Below, piece after piece: positions 5,254 through 7,337 of a stretch of 7,337 bases of DNA. The notes beneath the pieces are model-generated. The model was not told where the DNA came from, searched no databases, and worked only from the letters and a program-made list of their open reading frames with translations. A program made the translations under genes and the position numbers. The stretch's first letter is position 1; each line of letters begins with the position of its first letter. The stretch is from NCBI GenBank assembly GCA_900554535.1, contig USIA01000094.1, forward strand, positions 1 through 7,337, written 5' to 3'. The DNA comes from an uncultured Oscillospiraceae bacterium (GTDB taxonomy: Bacteria > Bacillota > Clostridia > Oscillospirales > Acutalibacteraceae).

Positions 5254-5840
5254 GGCCGCACCCCCAAAGCTGGCAGCACACAGTCGACAAACTCCGCGCC
5301 ATGATGGCAAAACTGCGAAGCAGCAACTGTTCGGCATTCGCCTGTCAGCGTGACGCCAGTCACATCCGGCGCGCCATGGAGCGTCATATCCAGCAAGGCA
5401 GCCATCGGCATGCGGACCATCTCGACGACTTCTTCCCCGGGCGCAAAAGCTGGAGACGGATTTGCGTACAAATAGATGTGGCACAGCTCGCGGTCCATGG
5501 AGCCGCCGACAATCGGCTCTTCTTCTTTGCCCGTACCCAAAAACCGCAGGTCCCTCTCCGCCAGGCGCAGGCCGATTTCCTCGCTCGTCTCACGCAAAAG
5601 TGCCTCCATCGGTTTTTCGCCCGCACTGATATGGCCGCCCACGGCAATGTCATAATAGCCGGGATATGCTTTTTTAAATGGGGCACGTTTTTGAAACCAT
5701 ACCCAAAGGTCATCCGGCTGCTGCGAAACCACCCAGCAATGCACCACTGCGTGCCACAGTCCGCGCGCATGGACGTCGGCACGTTCTGCCTGGCCGACCG
5801 GCTGGCCGGCGGCATTATAAATCGTGAGATATTCGGGCAT
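5250..5840 (-). CDS. Nudix hydrolase, isopentenyl-diphosphate-isomerase-like/YfcD-like subgroup
   Basis: This is a 196-residue cytoplasmic Nudix hydrolase, expected to cleave a nucleoside-diphosphate-linked substrate with Mg2+. The Nudix box GX5EX7REUXEEXGU is seen at 69-91: Gly69, Glu75, then RETSEEIGL with Glu84, Glu87 and Glu88 as metal ligands. The usual hydrophobic residue after RE is Thr here. The N-terminus (YLTIYNAAGQPVGQAERADVH, then LWHAVVHCWVV at 28-38) and the QKRAPFKKAYPGYYDIAVGGH block at 50-70 place it in the Nudix group related to isopentenyl-diphosphate isomerase, whose members mostly have unknown substrates. About 50 residues follow the catalytic domain. The ATG is preceded by GGGGG with a 6-base gap. 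It overlaps the 93-residue gene by ATGA, forming a two-gene operon. The Nudix assignment is firm; the substrate is unknown. Confidence 0.93.
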   Translation of the reverse strand: MPEYLTIYNAAGQPVGQAERADVHARGLWHAVVHCWVVSQQPDDLWVWFQKRAPFKKAYPGYYDIAVGGHISAGEKPMEALLRETSEEIGLRLAERDLRFLGTGKEEEPIVGGSMDRELCHIYLYANPSPAFAPGEEVVEMVRMPMAALLDMTLHGAPDVTGVTLTGECRTVAASQFCHHGAEFVDCVLPALGVRP

Positions 5841-5869
5841 AACAAACCCCCGCTTTTCCTATTTTCCCC

Positions 5870-5898
5870 AGTATACCAAACCCCTCGTCAAAATACAA
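5870..5898 (-). promoter_or_regulatory. Candidate promoter of the Nudix two-gene operon
   Basis: On the - strand, TATACT at 5875-5870 is preceded by TTGTAT at 5898-5893 with a 17-base spacer. A TTGACG at 5891-5886 is closer to a consensus -35 box, but its spacing of 10 bases is wrong. Transcription would start about 23 bases ahead of the start codon. Confidence 0.5.
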
Positions 5899-5912
5899 GC
5901 CCCGCAACATTG

Positions 5913-5947
5913 CATGCGGCGCCCTGTGCAACACAGGGCGCCGCATG
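5913..5947. repeat. 16-base perfect inverted repeat between the pyrophosphatase and Nudix genes
   Basis: CATGCGGCGCCCTGTG at 5913-5928 and CACAGGGCGCCGCATG at 5932-5947 are exact reverse complements, separated by only three bases. The hairpin begins 43 bases after the stop of the pyrophosphatase gene, so in that transcript it would form a very stable 3' stem. No U-tract follows on either strand. It may be a U-less terminator, an end-protecting stem, or a copy of a dispersed palindromic repeat (REP-like). Confidence 0.85.
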
Positions 5948-5990
5948 ACGGTATAAGAAGATGAGAGAATGAAAAAAGGAGTAAGCAAAT

Positions 5991-7337
5991 TTAGAAGAGG
6001 TGAACCGCCATAATCAGGCCGCAGAACACAATCGATACCATGGAAAGCAGCTTGATTAAGATATTGATCGACGGGCCGGACGTATCCTTGAAGGGATCGC
6101 CGACTGTATCGCCGACTACGGCGGCTTTATGGGAATCGCTGCCCTTGCCCCCGAGATTGCCCGCCTCAATGTACTTTTTGGCGTTATCCCAGGCGCCGCC
6201 GGCATTGGACATCATGACGGCGAGGATAAAGCCACAGGCAGTCGCACCGGCCAGCATTCCGCAGACACCATTGACGCCAAGGATCAGCCCCACCACAATC
6301 GGTGCGGCCACCGCAATCAGCGCCGGGGGCAGCATTTCACGCTGCGCAGAACGCGTGCACATATCCACACACGTCTCATAATCCGGTTCCGCCGTGCCCT
6401 CCAGAAGGCCTTTGATCTCACGGAACTGGCGCCGTACCTCCATCACAATACTTTGCGCCGCATTGCCAACCGCAGACATGGTGAACGCCGCAAACAAAAA
6501 CGGCAAAGCCGCGCCAATCAGCAGGCCCACCAGGACGGCGGGATTTGTAATCGTCAGGTCAAACGAAAAATTCGGGTCGCGCACCTGGACTTCGCTGATA
6601 TATGAGGCAATCAGCGCCAGCGCTGTCAGTGCCGCGGAGCCAATCGCAAAGCCCTTCCCCGTTGCGGCCGTTGTATTGCCCAGGCTGTCGAGCGCATCGG
6701 TACGCTCGCGCACCTCCTCGCCGAGTTCTGCCATCTCCGCAATGCCGCCGGCATTGTCCGCCACAGGTCCATAAGCATCTGTGGCCAGGGTGATGCCCAA
6801 AGTGGACAACATGCCCACCGCAGACAAAGCGATGCCATATAACCCGCTTGCATACGATTGCGCGCCGCCGGAGCAGAAATAGCTCACCAAAATGGAAACG
6901 GCAACGATAATCACCGGCGCCAGTGTGGAAAACATGCCCAGGCTTAGGCCGCTGATAATCACCGTCGCGGCTCCGGTCTTGCTTGAATCCGCCAGCTTTT
7001 TCAGCGGGCGGTAGGAATCACTCGTATAATACTCCGTAAACAGCCCAATGACCACGCCTGCCGCCAGGCCGGAGATCACCGCGCCATAGATGCCGATATT
7101 TTCCTTGCCCAGCCCAAACCAGACCAGTGGGAACGCCACAACCGCAATCAACACCGCGGCAATCCACGTGCCGCGCCGCAGCGCTGTGAGCAGGTTTTTC
7201 TGACTGGCGCCCTCTTTTGTCTTGACAAAAAACGATCCAATAATCGACGCGATGATGCCGATGGCCGCCATGGCCATGGGGATGGAAATTCCCTCGAAAC
7301 CATATCCCGCAGCCACAGCCAGCGGCGTTGTCGAAAT
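5991..7337 (-). CDS. hppA: Ion-translocating membrane pyrophosphatase, C-terminal part (5' end outside the window)
   Basis: This membrane-embedded pyrophosphatase hydrolyses PPi and pumps H+ and/or Na+ across the membrane, saving energy in anaerobes. The frame is open to the right edge, so 448 codons are visible of a protein usually near 700 residues; the GTG at 7316 is not its start. Signatures, numbered from the first visible codon, are TDAYGPVADNAGGIAEMA (186-203), GNTTAATGKG (220-229), NAGGAWDNAKKYIE (378-391) and GDTVGDPFKDTSGPS (409-423), whose acidic and lysine residues help bind Mg-PPi. Several hydrophobic helices lie between them, and the protein ends IVFCGLIMAVHLF. Ala-Ala-x-Gly after GNTT is the pattern of K+-dependent enzymes; K+-independent ones have Lys first. 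H+ versus Na+ specificity cannot be read, because key gate residues lie in the missing N-terminal half. Confidence 0.96.
   Translation of the reverse strand: MSTTPLAVAAGYGFEGISIPMAMAAIGIIASIIGSFFVKTKEGASQKNLLTALRRGTWIAAVLIAVVAFPLVWFGLGKENIGIYGAVISGLAAGVVIGLFTEYYTSDSYRPLKKLADSSKTGAATVIISGLSLGMFSTLAPVIIVAVSILVSYFCSGGAQSYASGLYGIALSAVGMLSTLGITLATDAYGPVADNAGGIAEMAELGEEVRERTDALDSLGNTTAATGKGFAIGSAALTALALIASYISEVQVRDPNFSFDLTITNPAVLVGLLIGAALPFLFAAFTMSAVGNAAQSIVMEVRRQFREIKGLLEGTAEPDYETCVDMCTRSAQREMLPPALIAVAAPIVVGLILGVNGVCGMLAGATACGFILAVMMSNAGGAWDNAKKYIEAGNLGGKGSDSHKAAVVGDTVGDPFKDTSGPSINILIKLLSMVSIVFCGLIMAVHLF

Noticed and set aside
5254..5484. An N-terminal extension of the 93-residue protein
   Set aside because: It overlaps the Nudix gene in another frame and reads as a Cys/Arg-rich shadow. 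The ATGA overlap and ribosome binding site fix the start at 5253.
5301..5948. A 215-residue open frame on the + strand
   Set aside because: It lies antisense to the Nudix gene, spans its promoter and part of the palindrome, and shows no family motif.
1..7337. Mobile element, CRISPR array, prophage or tRNA
   Set aside because: I found no transposase, integrase, array of spaced direct repeats, phage structural gene or cloverleaf sequence on either strand.

Overview
The window looks like chromosome from an anaerobic, GC-rich Firmicute of the Clostridia, most likely near the Oscillospiraceae. This is inferred from a mixed gene set: a DUF362 protein with a two-cluster ferredoxin insert, a membrane pyrophosphatase, a VanH-like D-lactate dehydrogenase, strong AGGAGG-type ribosome binding sites, sigma-A-like promoters and U-tract terminators. 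No marker gene is present, so the placement is moderate at best.

The left half reads on the + strand. It holds the 3' part of an EamA/DMT transporter (3-470), a YihY/BrkB membrane protein with its own candidate promoter (523-1509), a DUF362 iron-sulfur protein (1654-2766), and two tiny coupled ORFs (2874-3044 and 3046-3210). The tiny ORFs lie behind a hairpin that hides a Shine-Dalgarno sequence. Strands switch in a 217-base gap at 3211-3427. The right half reads on the - strand. It holds a D-lactate/2-hydroxyacid dehydrogenase (3428-4408), an unrecognised 101-residue helical protein (4554-4859), an unrecognised 93-residue protein (4972-5253) overlapping by ATGA with a Nudix hydrolase (5250-5840), and the C-terminal part of an ion-pumping membrane pyrophosphatase (5991 to the right edge).

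Most genes seem to be separate short transcription units, with promoters and terminators packed closely between them. The one clear co-translated pair on the - strand is the Nudix hydrolase with the 93-residue protein. Metabolic themes are fermentation (pyruvate to D-lactate), energy saving from pyrophosphate, and iron-sulfur protein chemistry, but no shared pathway links them.

I see no mobile element, CRISPR array, tRNA or rRNA. The least ordinary element is the hairpin at 2830-2868. Its left arm copies the 3' end of 16S rRNA, and its right arm is both a Shine-Dalgarno sequence and the 3' side of a terminator-like stem, ahead of two previously unlisted small ORFs. It is a plausible cis-regulator, not a demonstrated new system.
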